The position numbers and the translations under genes are program-made. This document shows positions 6,330 through 6,348 of a DNA stretch of 6,348 nucleotides, in pieces. The notes under the pieces were generated by a model. The model had not been told where the DNA came from. It ran no database searches and saw only the letters and a list, made by a program, of their open reading frames with translations. The stretch lies in the NCBI GenBank assembly GCA_964526035.1, contig CAZGKE010000182.1, positions 1 through 6,348 of the forward strand, read 5' to 3'. The number at the start of each line of letters is the position of its first letter. The first letter of the stretch is position 1. This stretch comes from DAOMOD01 sp964526035. GTDB taxonomy: Bacteria; Pseudomonadota; Gammaproteobacteria; Xanthomonadales; BPKI01.

Positions 6330-6348
6330 CCACCCTCCGCAGCTCACC

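Larger units (their letters stand above)
6017..6348. other. 332-base stretch upstream of rimO without a confident gene
   Basis: Bases 6017-6060 are the rimO leader and -10 box. Bases 6061-6150 show nothing I can name. A plus-strand frame opens at ATG 6151 and stays open to the window edge. Its first 16 codons read MPHSESIELRAADGHR, which resembles the start of an alpha/beta-hydrolase, but the rest (from about 6201) is low-quality proline-rich translation of the palindromic repeats at 6202-6329. No ribosome site precedes the ATG. It could be the start of a rightward gene interrupted or remodelled by the repeats, or chance. The minus-strand frame over 6124-6333 is a translation of the same repeats and is not called. 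Confidence 0.5.

Noticed and set aside
1..6348. CRISPR array, tRNA/rRNA gene, transposase, toxin-antitoxin or defence system
   Set aside because: No regularly spaced direct repeats, no RNA gene signature and no matching proteins; the genes present are housekeeping types.

Overview
The window is a GC-rich chromosomal segment with four complete protein genes, one gene cut off at the left edge, and two different families of short palindromic repeats in the gaps. High GC, RimO and Kbl sequences of gammaproteobacterial type, and REP-like elements beginning CTGTGGGA suggest a member of the Xanthomonadales (Lysobacteraceae/Rhodanobacteraceae type). This is inference; no marker fixes the genus.

Layout, left to right. 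Bases 1-335 (+) hold the C-terminal part of a carboxymuconolactone decarboxylase (AhpD-like) family protein. Four bases later, 340-1077 (+) encodes an S4-domain RsuA/RluB-type rRNA pseudouridine synthase. Its stop codon lies inside the first palindromic repeat doublet (1061-1118), which sits between convergent genes. The rest of the coding sequence is on the minus strand and would be transcribed in the order rimO (6016-4712), a secreted S9 serine peptidase (4619-2688), then kbl (2372-1161). A second doublet of the same repeat family (2533-2607) lies between the peptidase and kbl. A perfect TATAAT -10 hexamer precedes rimO. The last 332 bases carry no confident gene but contain two inverted copies of an unrelated palindromic repeat.

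The genes do not form one pathway. RimO (methylthiolation of ribosomal protein S12) and the pseudouridine synthase both modify the ribosome. Kbl cleaves 2-amino-3-ketobutyrate to glycine and acetyl-CoA in threonine breakdown, but its usual partner tdh is not in the window. The S9 enzyme is a secreted or periplasmic peptidase. All look like ordinary housekeeping genes.

I found no evidence of a new multi-gene system. The most informative structure is the REP-like family: four 25-nt units in two inverted pairs, whose hairpin stems differ only by compensated changes. One of these units supplies the last codons and the stop of a gene.
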